Position numbers and translations under genes: made by a program. Below are positions 33,212 through 41,793 of a stretch of DNA of 64,000 nt, in pieces. Location of the stretch: positions 1 through 64,000 of the forward strand of contig NZ_JAIXTJ010000057.1 of assembly GCF_027483985.1 (NCBI RefSeq). Direction: 5' to 3'. The DNA is from Flavobacterium sp. GTDB taxonomy: Bacteria; Bacteroidota; Bacteroidia; Flavobacteriales; Flavobacteriaceae. The notes beneath the pieces are model-generated. The model saw only the letters and a list, made by a program, of their open reading frames with translations, did not search any database and had not been told where the DNA came from. Each line of letters starts with the position of its first letter. Position 1 is the first letter of the stretch.

Positions 33212-33640
33212 CTAATCTAACTCTTCAATTTGAGAAACTTCAATTCCAGCTTTTTCAAGGAAATCAATTCCTGAAGTGTCGCGATAACCGTTTTGATAAA
33301 CTACACGTTTTATTCCCGATTGGTGAATTAGTTTACTACATTCTTTGCAAGGTGAAAGCGTAATATATAAAGTAGCGTTATCGCAAGATTGTGTAGAACG
33401 TGCCACTTTTAGAATAGCATTAGCTTCGGCGTGAAGCACATACCATTGTGTTAATCCTTCGTCATCTTCGCAGCAATTTTCAAATCCTGATGGTGTTCCG
33501 TTGTAGCCATCAGAAATTATCATTCGATCGCGGACAATTATTGCGCCTACTTGCTTGCGTTTGCAATAAGAAAGTTTGCTCCATTCGGCAGCAATTCTTA
33601 GGTAAGCTTTGTCGTATTTATTTTGTTTTTTCTCTTTCAT
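33212..33640 (-). CDS. dCMP deaminase family protein
   Basis: Zinc-dependent deoxycytidylate deaminase of 142 aa, expected to convert dCMP to dUMP for dTMP synthesis. Zinc-binding motifs are HAEANAI (about residue 72, with the catalytic Glu) and LSPCKECSKLI (about 97-107). The N-terminal SKLSYCKRKQVGAIIV and GYNGTPSGFENC are typical of dCMP deaminases (ComEB-type). Together with tdk, nrdAB and dgt it is one of several deoxynucleotide enzymes in the window. The region upstream carries a dispersed repeat rather than a clear promoter. Confidence 0.93.
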   Translation of the reverse strand: MKEKKQNKYDKAYLRIAAEWSKLSYCKRKQVGAIIVRDRMIISDGYNGTPSGFENCCEDDEGLTQWYVLHAEANAILKVARSTQSCDNATLYITLSPCKECSKLIHQSGIKRVVYQNGYRDTSGIDFLEKAGIEVSQIEELD

Positions 33641-33706
33641 ATTAATGCTGAACTTGTTTGTACTGAATTCATTTCAGTATTTCAGTATCTCTTCATTATT
33701 TATTTA

Positions 33707-33815
33707 AGGCACGAAGGCACAAAGTTTATTTTATTTATTTCTGAACTCTATTCAAATGGTATCTTATTTAGCCCTGATTGCAGCAACTACCGTGTAGTGC
33801 GGAAAGCAGGAATTA
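33707..33815 (+). repeat. Dispersed intergenic repeat, copy A (short form)
   Basis: A GGCACGAAGGCACAAAG-type stretch (33707-33726) is followed by TAGCCCTGATTGCAG (33769-33783) and GCGGAAAGCAGGAATTA (ending 33815). The ends match copies B (45525-45606) and C (50967-51064), but the central part is replaced by a short CTAC-cgt-GTAG hairpin. Lies upstream of the dCMP deaminase gene. Confidence 0.65.
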
Positions 33816-33855
33816 CCATTACAAATATAACTACTGCTTCGCTCCTATTCTACTA

Positions 33856-34449
33856 TTATCGTTTCCAAATTGGACTTTCTATGATTAACGGAATTACCAC
33901 TCCAATGACAAATGCTGACATTGTTAAGGTAAAATCACGTTTGCTAAAACGGAAAAGCGTTTGAACGACGAATGACAAAATTAACACTATTAAAACTATA
34001 ATGATTTGAGCTGCTTCGATTCCGAGTGCGAATTCTAATAACGGAATTAATTTGTCACTTGGTTTTCCGGGAAGGATTTCTTTAAAATAGTTTGAAAAGC
34101 CCAATCCGTGAATGATTCCGAAGAATAAAGTTATAGCTCCAACAAAGGTGATGCTTTCTTGTTTAGAAGATTTTCCTGCCGTAAAAAGATTGAAAAAAGC
34201 GGTTATTAGAATCGTAATTGGAATAAGAAACTCGACAATATTAGCTTGAACGGTTACAATATTAAAAACGGAAAGCATCAAGGAAAGTGTGTGTCCGATG
34301 GTGAAAATGGTAACTAACAAGAGTACTCTTTTCCAATCTTTGAATGCATACGGAACGGTTAGTGCAATTAGAAATAAAACGTGGTCGTAGCCATTGATAT
34401 CTAAAACGTGGTTGAGACCAATTTTAAAATAGATCCAAAAATCTGACAT
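33856..34449 (-). CDS. HupE/UreJ-like membrane protein
   Basis: A 197-aa integral membrane protein of the HupE/UreJ_2 family with about six helices. The signature GLNHVLDINGYDHVLFLIAL (histidines about 13 and 21) and FTIGHTLSLML (about 52) provide metal-binding histidines; IIHGLGFSNYF (about 105) adds another. Relatives are associated with nickel or other metal transport, but in Bacteroidota the role is unassigned. I chose the ATG at 34449 because the six extra residues of a longer frame precede a conserved start. No hydrogenase or urease genes nearby. Confidence 0.88.
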   Translation of the reverse strand: MSDFWIYFKIGLNHVLDINGYDHVLFLIALTVPYAFKDWKRVLLLVTIFTIGHTLSLMLSVFNIVTVQANIVEFLIPITILITAFFNLFTAGKSSKQESITFVGAITLFFGIIHGLGFSNYFKEILPGKPSDKLIPLLEFALGIEAAQIIIVLIVLILSFVVQTLFRFSKRDFTLTMSAFVIGVVIPLIIESPIWKR

Positions 34450-34563
34450 AGGTTGGGTTTTTAGCAATTTTTAGGAATGTAAACTTACAATTTATTTTGA
34501 AATCGACAGAAAAGAATCATTAAATTCGATTAAAAACATTTTCGGTTTTAGAGGAATTTGAAT

Positions 34564-34571
34564 TATATTTG
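34564..34571 (+). promoter_or_regulatory. Promoter -7 box for the TerB-like gene
   Basis: TATATTTG, exact TAnnTTTG match, 20 nt before the ATG. Confidence 0.5.
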
Positions 34572-34591
34572 CAGTATAAAACACTATAATT

Positions 34592-35023
34592 ATGTCATTT
34601 TCAGATTTATTTGATAGCGAATTTAAAACGAGAAATAAAGGTCATTTTTCGGCTATTGTTCGTGTTGCCATTTCTGACGGAGAATTGAGCACAGAAGAGA
34701 GAGAATTTTTAGATAAATTAGCTGTAAAACTTGAGATTTCTGCTGAAGAATATGAAGAAATTCTTGAAAACCCTATGAAATATCCTATTAATCCGCCTTA
34801 TTTACATTCACAACGTTTAGAGCGTTTGTATGATTTATCTAGAATGGTATATGTTGACCATATTCTTGGGCCAAAACAAAAAGATGTTTTAACAAAATTT
34901 GCTTTAGCATTAGGTTTTACTCCAGGTAACGTTCCTTTTATTGTTGACAAAGCACTTTCGTTACTAATGCTTCACGTAGATTCGGATACATTTGTATATG
35001 AAATGACTCATATGAATAAGTAA
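34592..35023 (+). CDS. TerB-like tellurite resistance family protein
   Basis: A 143-aa all-helical cytoplasmic protein resembling the TerB/DjlA N-terminal domain. The feature used is IVRVAISDGELSTEEREFLDKLA (DGELSTEE about 29-36), the acidic metal-binding helix-turn typical of TerB, followed by repeated helices and DHILGPKQKDVL, a second such turn. No other ter genes are nearby, so a direct link to tellurite is unlikely. Stand-alone TerB-like proteins are common in Bacteroidota and of unknown role. Own promoter and terminator. Confidence 0.8.
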   Translation: MSFSDLFDSEFKTRNKGHFSAIVRVAISDGELSTEEREFLDKLAVKLEISAEEYEEILENPMKYPINPPYLHSQRLERLYDLSRMVYVDHILGPKQKDVLTKFALALGFTPGNVPFIVDKALSLLMLHVDSDTFVYEMTHMNK

Positions 35024-35045
35024 TTTTCAGAAATAATTTTTAAAA

Positions 35046-35074
35046 GAAGTCTTGAGTAATCAAGGCTTTTTTTA
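35046..35074. terminator. Terminator after the TerB-like gene
   Basis: Stem AAGTCTTGA/TCAAGGCTT (one T-G pair) with loop GTAA followed by seven T; the T run reaches the stop codon of the converging histidine kinase gene. Confidence 0.75.
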
Positions 35075-36163
35075 TTTAGCAATTTCAAAAGGAAGATTTA
35101 CTTCAAATGTGGTTCCTTTTCCTAATTCAGACTGATAATCAATGGAACCATTCATTAATTCAACTAAGTTGGAAACAATTGATAAACCAAGACCTAAACC
35201 CTCTATTTTTTTGGAAGTATGAAGTTTTTTAAAACTCTTAAAAACATCTGATTTTTGTGATGTAGAAAATCCTGATCCTGAATCTTTAACAATAAATTGA
35301 AGTACTATAAAATCTTGATTAGCTTCTTTATAATTGATTTCAAATGTTATAAAACCCTTTTTGGTAAACTTTATAGAATTGTCAATTAGATTAATAAGAA
35401 TTTGATTTAAACGAATTTTATCGCCTATCAGGTTATCAATTATGTCATCTTGAATAAATGTTTTAAACTCTAACTTTTTTTCTTCTGCTTTTGGTTTTAC
35501 AATATTTAATAAATTGTTTATTCCTTCTTTTAAAGAAAATGGTTCGTTGACAATATTCATTTGTCCCGATTCAATTTTAGATAAATCTAATAAATCCTCC
35601 ACTAAATGATGGATGTGATTATTGGTCTCTTTTAAAGTTTTTACATAATCTAACTGCTGTTCGGTAAGCTCTGTTTTCTCCAAAAAATTTAAAAAAAACT
35701 TCAAACCCCATATTGGCGTTTTCAAATCGTGACTGACGTTGGCCAAGAATTTATTTTTAAAATTTTTCTCTGATTCTAATTGCTGGTTTTTCAATTCTGA
35801 AAGATGAAAACTTAGAACAGATTCGTTTTTTTCTTGAGCAATACTCTGAAAATTGTTGTAGTGATCAGTAAAATCAATAAAAATCAAGAAAGGATTTTCG
35901 GTAGTAGAACCCGAATTAAAAATAACATCAATTGATTTTTTGACAGTATTAAAATCAATATGAATACAATTAAAGGTAAACTCGCTGTATTCTAAATCAA
36001 TAAGAGAAATAATGGTTTCAAAAAAAGGATGAAAACTAGTAATGGACGTTTTTTTCGGGATTTCAAACAACAAATCATCTGATTTTAAAACCATTCCTTG
36101 CTTGTTTAAAACTACAATTTGTGTTTTATTGTAAAGGTATTTATTTCTTATTTTCTCAAACAT
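35072..36163 (-). CDS. Soluble sensor histidine kinase in GTPase operon
   Basis: A 363-aa histidine kinase without a membrane segment. The N-terminal part (about 14-105) is PAS-like in style and may be the sensor. The dimerisation domain has FLANVSHDLKTP with the phospho-accepting His145. The ATPase domain has the N box (NLIDNSIKF, about 257), DSGSGF (about 293) and GLGLGLSIV (about 322-330). No response regulator gene is adjacent. The start overlaps the end of the Ras-like GTPase gene by 8 bp, so translation is coupled, suggesting that the kinase acts with or is controlled by the GTPase module. Confidence 0.9.
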   Translation of the reverse strand: MFEKIRNKYLYNKTQIVVLNKQGMVLKSDDLLFEIPKKTSITSFHPFFETIISLIDLEYSEFTFNCIHIDFNTVKKSIDVIFNSGSTTENPFLIFIDFTDHYNNFQSIAQEKNESVLSFHLSELKNQQLESEKNFKNKFLANVSHDLKTPIWGLKFFLNFLEKTELTEQQLDYVKTLKETNNHIHHLVEDLLDLSKIESGQMNIVNEPFSLKEGINNLLNIVKPKAEEKKLEFKTFIQDDIIDNLIGDKIRLNQILINLIDNSIKFTKKGFITFEINYKEANQDFIVLQFIVKDSGSGFSTSQKSDVFKSFKKLHTSKKIEGLGLGLSIVSNLVELMNGSIDYQSELGKGTTFEVNLPFEIAK

Positions 36164-36650
36164 TTTTCACCATTTTAAGTCCAATTGTTTGAAAAACTGC
36201 TTCCACTTCTGCTCCTTCTTTTGCACTAGCGAAGTAATCAATTGAAATATTCTTTTCTTTCAATATCTTTTTAAACTCTTCAATATCAATTAAATCGGAT
36301 TTGTTTGAAACCGAAACTATTTTTGTTGTAGGATAAGTTGTTTTTAAAAAATCTATTTCTTCATTATAGCGTTCATAGGTTTGCAAACGCGTAGGATCAA
36401 TAACATAAATAAATCCTGAAGTTCCTAAAAGATAAGACGAACGCACTTTTTGGATATCATCTTTACCCTCAATATCCCAAAGAACCAAAGTCAAATCGTG
36501 GTCTTCAATTTTAATTTCTTTTTTGAGAATATGAACACCAATAGTCACAATATAATTATCAGAAAACGTGTTTTGAACATACCTTCGCATCAAGGAAGAT
36601 TTTCCAACGCCAAAATGTCCAACTAAAACAACTTTCTTCGAACTATTCAT
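36156..36650 (-). CDS. Ras/Rab-like small GTPase
   Basis: A 164-aa small GTPase with all G motifs: G1 GHFGVGKSS (11-19), G2 Thr36 in VTIGVH (Rab-like), G3 DIEG (59-62), G4 NKSD (116-119) and G5 SAK (142-144). The Gln that follows G3 in Ras (DTAGQ) is Lys here (DIEGK), so intrinsic GTP hydrolysis may be slow and depend on a partner. No lipid-attachment cysteine at the C-terminus. It overlaps both neighbours by 8 bp and is part of a four-gene operon with a longin/roadblock-like partner. Bacterial Ras-like proteins such as MglA control polarity; the role here is unknown. Confidence 0.9.
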   Translation of the reverse strand: MNSSKKVVLVGHFGVGKSSLMRRYVQNTFSDNYIVTIGVHILKKEIKIEDHDLTLVLWDIEGKDDIQKVRSSYLLGTSGFIYVIDPTRLQTYERYNEEIDFLKTTYPTTKIVSVSNKSDLIDIEEFKKILKEKNISIDYFASAKEGAEVEAVFQTIGLKMVKNV

Positions 36651-37446
36651 TTATAAATTCTTGTAATTTGAGCGTAATTTGTTCTTTATCAATATCATCT
36701 ATTTTAATATAAGAAGCTATATCGAACAATTTATTTTCTAATTTATTTTTGAAAGAAGTATTAAATCCGCCTGAAATTACCACCGCAAAATAATAGGAAT
36801 TAAAATTTTGAATGTGAATTTCGAACAATTCATATTGTATTGATTCTAAACTTTGTTCGTCTTTTTTGAAAGCATCTTCAACGAAACTTTTAATCGCAGT
36901 TAACATTCCCGCAATCATATCTTCATCGATACTTTCTTGTTTTGAACTACTTGAAATGATGATTCCAGAACCTTTTTCAATAACAAAAACTTGCTCAACT
37001 TTAGGTTCATTAAGTTCGGCAATAATCATATCTTGTTCAGAAACTCCTGTAAATTTCGACAGCACTTTTCGTTTGATTCCTTTATAAGAAAGTGTGTTTT
37101 GAATTTGATAATTAATGTTATCCGACAAGACTTTCATCTCTTGTTGAATGTATTTTTTTATCATTTTACCAATAATTGGAAACAATATTTCGACTACTTT
37201 ATCTTGTGAATTTTTTATTTCAGATGATAATGCTTTGGTAATTGTTGGCCCTAATTTTTCGGGAATTTCTTCGGTATAGGTGTCTAATTTTTTATCGATA
37301 ATACCATCTACTTTTTCCGAAAGTTTTTCAGGTGTATTGATAGTATCTTCAAGAGAATCTAATTTTTGTAGAATATTTTGCGCAAAATCTCTGTCCTCAT
37401 TAAGAAGAAGTTCTTTGAGCTTAATTAATTTCTCTGAATCAGTCAT
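36643..37446 (-). CDS. Helical protein with roadblock/longin-like C-terminal part
   Basis: A 267-aa protein. The N-terminal half (about 1-135) is helical and charged (LLLNEDRDFAQNILQKLDSLE, KLGPTITKALSSEIK as short stretches). The C-terminal half (about 145-265) alternates strands and helices: VFVIEKGSGIIISSSS, then DMIAGMLTAIKSFVEDAF, then YFAVVISGGF. This order resembles roadblock/longin domains that act as partners or activators of small GTPases, but the assignment is inference. I recall that OmpA-family proteins of Bacteroidota carry a similar N-terminal segment; this protein has no OmpA domain. Overlaps the GTPase gene by 8 bp. Confidence 0.8.
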   Translation of the reverse strand: MTDSEKLIKLKELLLNEDRDFAQNILQKLDSLEDTINTPEKLSEKVDGIIDKKLDTYTEEIPEKLGPTITKALSSEIKNSQDKVVEILFPIIGKMIKKYIQQEMKVLSDNINYQIQNTLSYKGIKRKVLSKFTGVSEQDMIIAELNEPKVEQVFVIEKGSGIIISSSSKQESIDEDMIAGMLTAIKSFVEDAFKKDEQSLESIQYELFEIHIQNFNSYYFAVVISGGFNTSFKNKLENKLFDIASYIKIDDIDKEQITLKLQEFINE

Positions 37447-37455
37447 AATAATGAA

Positions 37456-37818
37456 TTAGTCCTTCATTATCTTTTCACCCATAGAAACTAGAAGTGTTCC
37501 AAGTAAATTTCTATCGACTTTTTTGTGGTTCAATTCGTCCGTTTTGTCGTTCATACTGTTTTCTAAATCAGTAATTCTGATGTTTAAATCGGTAGCTAAA
37601 TTATCAATAGTGCTGTTCAACTCCTTGCGTGTTTCTGCAATAAAGTCTTCTAATTCTTCTTTTCTTTTTTCAATGTGATTTTTAATCGCCTGAAATTCCT
37701 GATCAATTTGTTGAATATTTTCACCAAAAATCAGGTTTTTGATAGCTTCCAATCTTTGAGCAGATTCTAACGGATTTACCGCTGCAACTTCAGTTTCTTT
37801 TGATTGATTTTTTGACAT
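37456..37818 (-). CDS. Coiled-coil protein, first gene of the GTPase operon
   Basis: A 120-aa soluble protein with a long predicted coiled coil (about residues 25-95; heptad-like runs in RLEAIKNLIFG, EFQAIKNHIEKRKEEL, ITDLENSMNDKTDEL) and a short C-terminal motif (RNLLGTLLVSMGEKI). No enzyme motif. It lies 9 nt upstream of the roadblock-like gene and is probably the first gene of the operon. A scaffold or tether is plausible by analogy only. Confidence 0.78.
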   Translation of the reverse strand: MSKNQSKETEVAAVNPLESAQRLEAIKNLIFGENIQQIDQEFQAIKNHIEKRKEELEDFIAETRKELNSTIDNLATDLNIRITDLENSMNDKTDELNHKKVDRNLLGTLLVSMGEKIMKD

Positions 37819-37916
37819 ATAAAATGGGTAGTTATTTTGAAAAATATTTACAAATTTAATAATTTTTCTTTCAAATTTACTACTTTTCAGCTGATTGTGA
37901 ATTTATACCTTATAAT

Positions 37917-38927
37917 CTATACTAAAGTAGCTTTCATAAACTCTTCAGCTTTGTCAACCATATTGCTGCTTCCGCAGAAAAAAGGAACGCGTTGGTGCAA
38001 TTCTGTAGGCTGAATTTCCATAATTCTTCTGTAGCCATCAATAGCTTTTCCGCCTGCTTGTTCAGCAATAAAAGCCATCGGATTGCATTCATACAACAAT
38101 CTAAGTTTACCATTTGGTGCTTTAGAACTTGTTGGATAAATATAAATTCCGCCTTTAATCATATTTCGATGCATATCAGAAACCAAACTTCCGATGTATC
38201 TTGAAGTATAAGGACGATCGCCTTCTTCTAACTGACAATATTTGATATAATCTTTAACTCCTTGCGGAAAATGAACATAATTTCCTTCGTTGATAGAATA
38301 AATAGTTCCATCTTTTGGATATTTCATATTGGGATGAGAAAGATAAAAAGTTCCGATAGCAGGATTCAATGTAAAACCATTCACACCGTGACCTGTAGTA
38401 TAAACCAACATTGTTGAAGTACCATAAATAACATATCCTGCAGCAACTTGTTGTGTTCCTGGTTGAAGAAAATCTTCGCTTGTCACCGGAGTTCCAACTG
38501 GTGTTTTTCTTCTAAAAACAGAAAAAATTGTTCCAACAGAAACGTTTACATCAATATTAGACGAACCATCCAATGGATCCATTAAAACTACATATTTGTT
38601 ACTGTGAGAATTATCTGAACCTGCAACCGTGATAAAATCATCATTTTCTTCAGAAGCTATTCCGCACACAATTTCACGATTGATTAACGTTTGAATAAAA
38701 ACTTCATTGGCATAAACATCGAGCTTTTGTTGGTCTTCACCTTGCACATTTTGTTCGCCTGCAGCACCAACAATATCAACCAATCCTGCTTTATTAACTT
38801 TGTAATTAACCACTTTGGCAGCCAACCTGATCGAGTTAATAATTCTTGATAATTCTCCCGAAGAATATTGAAAAGCATTTTGATTCTCAATGATAAATTC
38901 ACCTAAAGTTTTGTTGCGTTCTTCCAT
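37917..38927 (-). CDS. fbp: Fructose-1,6-bisphosphatase, class 1
   Basis: Dephosphorylates fructose-1,6-bisphosphate in gluconeogenesis; cytoplasmic, Mg-dependent. The 336-aa protein has the metal and active-site motif [20 protein letters not shown] (in short: DPLDGSSN, about residues 116-123), ASEENDD (about 93-99) upstream, and the substrate region [20 protein letters not shown] near the C-terminus. The ATG at 38927 was chosen because [12 protein letters not shown] aligns with the usual start and gives the normal length; the longer frame adds 18 unrelated residues. Confidence 0.95.
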   Translation of the reverse strand: MEERNKTLGEFIIENQNAFQYSSGELSRIINSIRLAAKVVNYKVNKAGLVDIVGAAGEQNVQGEDQQKLDVYANEVFIQTLINREIVCGIASEENDDFITVAGSDNSHSNKYVVLMDPLDGSSNIDVNVSVGTIFSVFRRKTPVGTPVTSEDFLQPGTQQVAAGYVIYGTSTMLVYTTGHGVNGFTLNPAIGTFYLSHPNMKYPKDGTIYSINEGNYVHFPQGVKDYIKYCQLEEGDRPYTSRYIGSLVSDMHRNMIKGGIYIYPTSSKAPNGKLRLLYECNPMAFIAEQAGGKAIDGYRRIMEIQPTELHQRVPFFCGSSNMVDKAEEFMKATLV

Positions 38928-39027
38928 TACGAAATCGTTGTAGTTATTTGTGCAAATATCGTTTATTTTGTGAAATTTCAAATCAATTAATTGAATTAAT
39001 ACTACAATTTTATTATCAAACTTATTT

Positions 39028-39035
39028 TATCTTTG
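39028..39035 (+). promoter_or_regulatory. Promoter -7 box for the M48 protease gene
   Basis: TATCTTTG, matching TAnnTTTG, 28 nt before the ATG. Confidence 0.45.
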
Positions 39036-39063
39036 TCATTCATTTATTCTAAATATTAAAACA

Positions 39064-39927
39064 ATGAAAATCAAATCATTTTTGGCAATTGTATTACTAA
39101 TTTCTTTGAATTGTTCTAAGGCAAATGCTCAAATAAACCTTGGCGAAAAAGCACTTGGCGCGCTACAAAATGGTGTTGCAAGTTTTACATTTTCTAATGA
39201 AGATGCAGCAAAATTATCTAAAGAAGCTGTGCGAAAAATGGATTCTACTAATGTTGTTGCCGGACCAAAAGATGGCTACACCTTGAGGCTAAACAGAATT
39301 TTTGGAAAACACGCAAGCGAAAACGGATTGGCTTTAAACTATAAAGTATATTTGACTAAAGAGGTAAATGCTTTTGCAACTGCCGATGGAAGTGTTCGTG
39401 TATATTCTGGACTTATGGATATTATGGACGACAATCAATTGCTTGCCGTTATTGGTCACGAAATTGGTCACGTTGCAAATGAAGATACAAAAGATGCAAT
39501 GAAAGCAGCTTACAGAAAAGCAGCCGTTATTGGCGCAGTTTCATCACAATCAGATAAGGTTGCAAAACTTACAGACAGTCAATTAGGTCAAATAGGAAGC
39601 GCTATGTTGGATAGCAAACACAGCAGAAAACAAGAATCTGATGCCGATTTATTTTCGTATGATTTTATGAAAAAACACGGTTATGATGTGAATGCAGTGG
39701 AGTCGGCATTTGCACTTTTAGCAAGTCAAAGTGGTGGAACTTCTGCCGATTTTTTAACCCAAATGATGAGTTCACATCCTGATCCAAAAGAACGCGCTGA
39801 AAAAGCTAAAGCTAGAGCTGAAAAAGATGGTTTGTACAAACCTTATGTTCAAAAACCAATCAGCAATAAAGTGGTTGTAACAAAAACAACAACTAAAAAA
39901 GCTACTACCAAGAAAAAGAAAAAATAA
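39064..39927 (+). CDS. M48 family zinc metalloprotease, exported
   Basis: A 287-aa exported peptidase of the M48 (LoiP/BepA-like) group acting in the periplasm or outer membrane. An N-terminal signal peptide (about 1-22) is seen, with cysteine at residue 17 that may or may not be a lipobox. The zinc motif VIGHEIGHVANED (His about 132 and 136) and the downstream glutamate in RKQESDADLFSYDF (about 194) are present, followed by MMSSHPDPKERA. The C-terminus is an unusual lysine-rich tail (KKATTKKKKK). Relatives take part in outer-membrane protein quality control. Confidence 0.92.
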   Translation: MKIKSFLAIVLLISLNCSKANAQINLGEKALGALQNGVASFTFSNEDAAKLSKEAVRKMDSTNVVAGPKDGYTLRLNRIFGKHASENGLALNYKVYLTKEVNAFATADGSVRVYSGLMDIMDDNQLLAVIGHEIGHVANEDTKDAMKAAYRKAAVIGAVSSQSDKVAKLTDSQLGQIGSAMLDSKHSRKQESDADLFSYDFMKKHGYDVNAVESAFALLASQSGGTSADFLTQMMSSHPDPKERAEKAKARAEKDGLYKPYVQKPISNKVVVTKTTTKKATTKKKKK

Positions 39928-39951
39928 ATTCTAATAAAACCCTAATTTTTA

Positions 39952-39991
39952 AAATTCCAAATTCCACTATTGCAGTTGGAATTTGGAATTT
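39952..39991. repeat. Perfect 15-bp inverted repeat
   Basis: AAATTCCAAATTCCA (39952-39966) and its exact complement (39977-39991) with a 10-nt loop between the M48 protease gene and the GNAT gene. Could terminate the upstream transcript, although the T run is short. The motif recurs at about 30736 and inside dxs. Confidence 0.65.
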
Positions 39992-40018
39992 GTATTTTTG
40001 GGCTTTAATACTCAAAAA

Positions 40019-40492
40019 ATGATTATAAGAAAAGGAATTTCTCAAGATATGCCATCGGTATTAGCATTAATAAAAGAATTGGCAATTTTTGAAAAAGAAC
40101 CCGATGCTGTTGTGGTTACAGTAGACGATTTAATTCGCGATGGTTTTGCAGAAAACCCTTTGTTTCATACCTTTGTAGCTGAAGTCGATAACGAAATCAT
40201 AGGAATTGCACTTTATTATTACAGATATTCTACTTGGAAAGGCAAAACAATTCACCTCGAAGATTTAATTGTAAAAGAAGAAAAACGCGGAACTGGAGCA
40301 GGATTTGCACTTTACAGCGAAATCATAGCCCAAGGAAAACGTGATAATGTGAGAAGAATTGAATGGAATGTACTTGATTGGAACACGCCTGCCGTTGAAT
40401 TTTATAAAAAAAGTGGTGCCAAAATCTTAGATGATTGGGCTGTTGTTCAAATGGATGAAAACGGAATCGATAATTTTTTAAATAAAATCTAA
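40019..40492 (+). CDS. GNAT family N-acetyltransferase
   Basis: A 157-aa acetyltransferase. The acetyl-CoA-binding region is EDLIVKEEKRGTGAGFALYSEI (RGTGAG about residues 88-93), followed by RIEWNVLDWNTPAVEFYKKSGAKIL, a pattern shared with diamine/spermidine acetyltransferase-like GNATs; the true substrate is unknown. I placed the start at 40019 (MIIRKGIS) because a longer frame adds residues from a conserved intergenic repeat. It lies 44 nt before the aspartate kinase gene on the same strand. Confidence 0.87.
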   Translation: MIIRKGISQDMPSVLALIKELAIFEKEPDAVVVTVDDLIRDGFAENPLFHTFVAEVDNEIIGIALYYYRYSTWKGKTIHLEDLIVKEEKRGTGAGFALYSEIIAQGKRDNVRRIEWNVLDWNTPAVEFYKKSGAKILDDWAVVQMDENGIDNFLNKI

Positions 40493-40536
40493 AAGAATAA
40501 AATCTTAATACTTAATACTAAAGTCTTAATACTAAT

Positions 40537-41790
40537 ATGAGAATTTTCAAATTTGGTGGCGCATCAGTTAAAGATGCTGAAGGTGTAAAAAATGTTTTTG
40601 ATGTGTTACAAAAAGTAGGTCACGAAGACGTGCTAATTGTAATTTCTGCAATGGGAAAAACAACCAATGCATTAGAAACTGTAATCAAAAATTACTTTGA
40701 AAAATCTAACGAATTTCACGCTTCACTGCAAGAAGTTAGAAAATACCATAACCAAATTTTATTAGACTTATTTGACGATGAAGAACACGATGTTTTCTTT
40801 GCGGTAAACAGTCATTTTGCCGATTTAGAATATTTCTTGAGAAGCAATAAGTCGCCAAATTACAATTTTGTATACGACCAAGTAATCAGTTTTGGTGAAA
40901 TAGTTTCTACTACAATTGTTAGTCATTATTTCAATCACCAAGGTTTAAAAAACAACTGGATTGATGTTAGAAATTACATCAAAACCGATGCCACTTACCG
41001 TGATGCTAATGTAGATTGGGAGCAAACTCAGAAATTAATTTCTAAAGGAGTTAAGAAAAAAGCACTAAACATCACACAAGGATTTTTAGGTTCAGACGAA
41101 AATAATTTTACAACAACTCTTGGCCGTGAAGGTTCAGATTATACCGCTGCAATTTTTGCTTATTGCTTGAGTGCTGAAAGCGTAACTATCTGGAAAGACG
41201 TTCCTGGTGTGATGAATGCCGATCCAAGATATTTTGAAAATGCAATTCTTCTAAATCAGATTTCTTATCGTGAAGCCATCGAGTTGGCGTTTTATGGCGC
41301 AACCGTAATTCACCCAAAAACATTACAACCTTTACAGAAAAAAGAAATTCCGCTTTTTGTAAAATCATTTATAAATCCGTTATTGCCTGGAACTTCGGTT
41401 TCTAAAGGTGAAGATTTAGATCCAAAAACGTCTTGTTTTATCATCAAGAAAAACCAATTATTGATTTCGCTTTCGTCTATAGATTTTTCTTTTATTATGG
41501 AAGAAAACATCAGCGAAATTTTCGGATTGTTGCACAAATACAAAATCAAAGTAAGTTTGATTCAAAATACAGCCATCAGTTTCTCAGTTTGTATTGAAGA
41601 TAAATTTGGAAATTTCAATGATTTGAAAACTATACTTTCTAAAAAATTCAAAGTGTCTTATAACGAAAATGTATCGCTTTACACCATTCGTCACTTCACA
41701 AAAGAAGCAGCAGAAATGGTAGAAAAAGACAAAGTAGTTTTATTAAAACAAATTTCTAGAGAAACGATGCAGATTGTTACTAAGGAGTAA
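40537..41790 (+). CDS. Aspartate kinase (monofunctional)
   Basis: Phosphorylates aspartate, the first step to lysine, threonine and methionine. The 417-aa protein starts IFKFGGASVKDAEGV (the usual KFGGTSV has Ala for Thr), with catalytic and nucleotide motifs TTLGREGSDYTAAIFA (about residues 190-205), WKDVPGVMNADPR (about 218-230) and YGATVIHPKTL (about 250-260). A C-terminal ACT-like region (about 290-417) suggests feedback control. It is not fused to homoserine dehydrogenase. The leader carries repeats of TTAATACT. A 46-aa antitoxin-like gene starts 3 nt after its stop. Confidence 0.93.
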   Translation: MRIFKFGGASVKDAEGVKNVFDVLQKVGHEDVLIVISAMGKTTNALETVIKNYFEKSNEFHASLQEVRKYHNQILLDLFDDEEHDVFFAVNSHFADLEYFLRSNKSPNYNFVYDQVISFGEIVSTTIVSHYFNHQGLKNNWIDVRNYIKTDATYRDANVDWEQTQKLISKGVKKKALNITQGFLGSDENNFTTTLGREGSDYTAAIFAYCLSAESVTIWKDVPGVMNADPRYFENAILLNQISYREAIELAFYGATVIHPKTLQPLQKKEIPLFVKSFINPLLPGTSVSKGEDLDPKTSCFIIKKNQLLISLSSIDFSFIMEENISEIFGLLHKYKIKVSLIQNTAISFSVCIEDKFGNFNDLKTILSKKFKVSYNENVSLYTIRHFTKEAAEMVEKDKVVLLKQISRETMQIVTKE

Positions 41791-41793
41791 TTT

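Noticed and set aside
33448..33964. Plus-strand frames across the dCMP deaminase/HupE gap
   Set aside because: They are shadows of the two minus-strand genes and of repeat copy A; no start context or domain.
34592..35023. Tellurite-resistance or defence ter cluster
   Set aside because: Only a lone TerB-like domain protein; no TerC, TerD or related genes adjacent.
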